From assembly GCA_016716745.1 (NCBI GenBank), contig JADJVD010000001.1, forward strand, positions 248,001 to 312,000: a stretch of DNA of 64,000 nucleotides. Reading direction: 5' to 3'. A program made the position numbers and the translations under genes. The notes beneath the pieces are model-generated. The model saw nothing but the letters and a program-made list of their open reading frames with translations. It was not told the DNA's origin and ran no database searches. Origin of the DNA: Hyphomicrobiales bacterium. GTDB lineage: Bacteria > Pseudomonadota > Alphaproteobacteria > Rhizobiales > Beijerinckiaceae. Of this stretch, positions 63,718 to 64,000 are shown one piece after another (positions within the stretch are counted from its first letter, which is position 1; each line of letters starts with the position of its first letter).

Positions 63718-64000
63718 TTACGCCGCCAGATCTGCGACCACCGCGTCGAGCACCGGAAAACCTTCCGGCGTGACGCGCAGGCGGCCGGCGTCGGTCAGAT
63801 CGACCAGCCCCTCCTCGATCAGCATGGCGACGCGGCCGCGGTCGAGCGGGCGGCGCGCGAGCTGCTCGAAGCGGGCGGGCTCGATCCCCTCGGCGAGCCG
63901 CAGACCCATCAGCAGGAACTCGTCGGCCTGCTCCTCGGTCGACAGGCCCTCGTCGACGGTCAGGCCGTGGCCCTCGCCCTCGACCGCCTTCAGCCACGCC
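63718..64000 (-). CDS. hemW: HemW (radical SAM haem chaperone), C-terminal fragment
   Basis: The last 93 codons are inside the window; the gene runs off the right edge. Motifs TEEQADEFLLMGLRLAEGIE and ARFEQLARRPLDRGRVAMLI, then EEGLVDLTDAGRLRVTPEGF and PVLDAVVADLAA fit the HemW/HemN C-terminal domain. HemW delivers haem; true HemN would catalyse oxygen-independent coproporphyrinogen oxidation. Only the C-terminus is visible, so the radical SAM part is not checked. Confidence 0.85.
   Translation of the reverse strand, partial: AWLKAVEGEGHGLTVDEGLSTEEQADEFLLMGLRLAEGIEPARFEQLARRPLDRGRVAMLIEEGLVDLTDAGRLRVTPEGFPVLDAVVADLAA

Overview
This window is a high-GC chromosomal segment from an alphaproteobacterium, most likely of the order Hyphomicrobiales (Rhizobiales). 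The evidence is a rhizobial-type flagellar/motility cluster (FtcR/Rem, MotB-MotC-MotD, MotE, a DUF1217 gene), a RegB/RegA (ActS/ActR) redox pair, an Irr regulator beside fabA-fabB, and MmcB. I cannot fix the genus from sequence alone.

Region 1 (1-23930): flagellar cluster. One long reverse-strand run goes motA, fliM, fliN, fliG, flhB, an unknown gene, flgB, flgC, fliE, flgG, flgA, flgI, motE, flgH, fliL, fliP, a flagellin with its own terminator, then fliF, a FliH-like gene, motB, motC, motD/fliK, a lytic transglycosylase, the regulator ftcR and the start of flgE. A divergent forward run holds the DUF1217 gene, flgF, fliI and two small unknown genes. Many neighbours overlap by ATGA/GTGA/TTGA, which points to translational coupling.

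Region 2 (23941-33564): housekeeping genes (ornithine cyclodeaminase-like protein, lapA, ihfB, sppA, a LysE-type exporter, recQ, gyrB). Between recQ and gyrB sits a sharply AT-rich two-gene island: a DGQHR/DndB-like protein and a small, possibly HEPN-like protein. It is the clearest horizontally acquired piece and the best candidate for an uncharacterised, perhaps defence-related, system.

Region 3 (33659-42347): a large membrane-spanning patatin-like protein with a small overlapping partner, a DUF1003 membrane protein, a GreA/GreB-domain protein, an outer-membrane-like protein, regB, regA, mmcB and a GMC-type flavoprotein oxidoreductase. The last overlaps the end of a dipeptide ABC operon.

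Region 4 (42316-54981): the dpp-type peptide ABC operon (dppA, a strong stem-loop, dppB, dppC, dppD, dppF), a fused CoA-transferase, and vitamin B12 uptake. The B12 genes are btuB-btuC-btuD behind a cobalamin riboswitch, with btuF divergent.

Region 5 (54991-64000): trpB, fabB, fabA, irr (divergent), a Gfo/Idh/MocA oxidoreductase, an SH3 protein, a 2-hydroxyacid dehydrogenase, a FAD monooxygenase, a PH-domain membrane protein and the C-terminal end of hemW.

Caution on sequence quality: motC, the fliH-like gene, fliF, flgG, recQ, gyrB and btuB all need frame changes to give full-length products. gyrB is essential and needs three. Several of these sites share the same local context, so most are probably sequencing or assembly errors and not real gene decay. 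No stretch over 300 bases lacks a gene; the longest gaps (47884-48145 and 53858-54132) hold a divergent promoter region and the cobalamin riboswitch.
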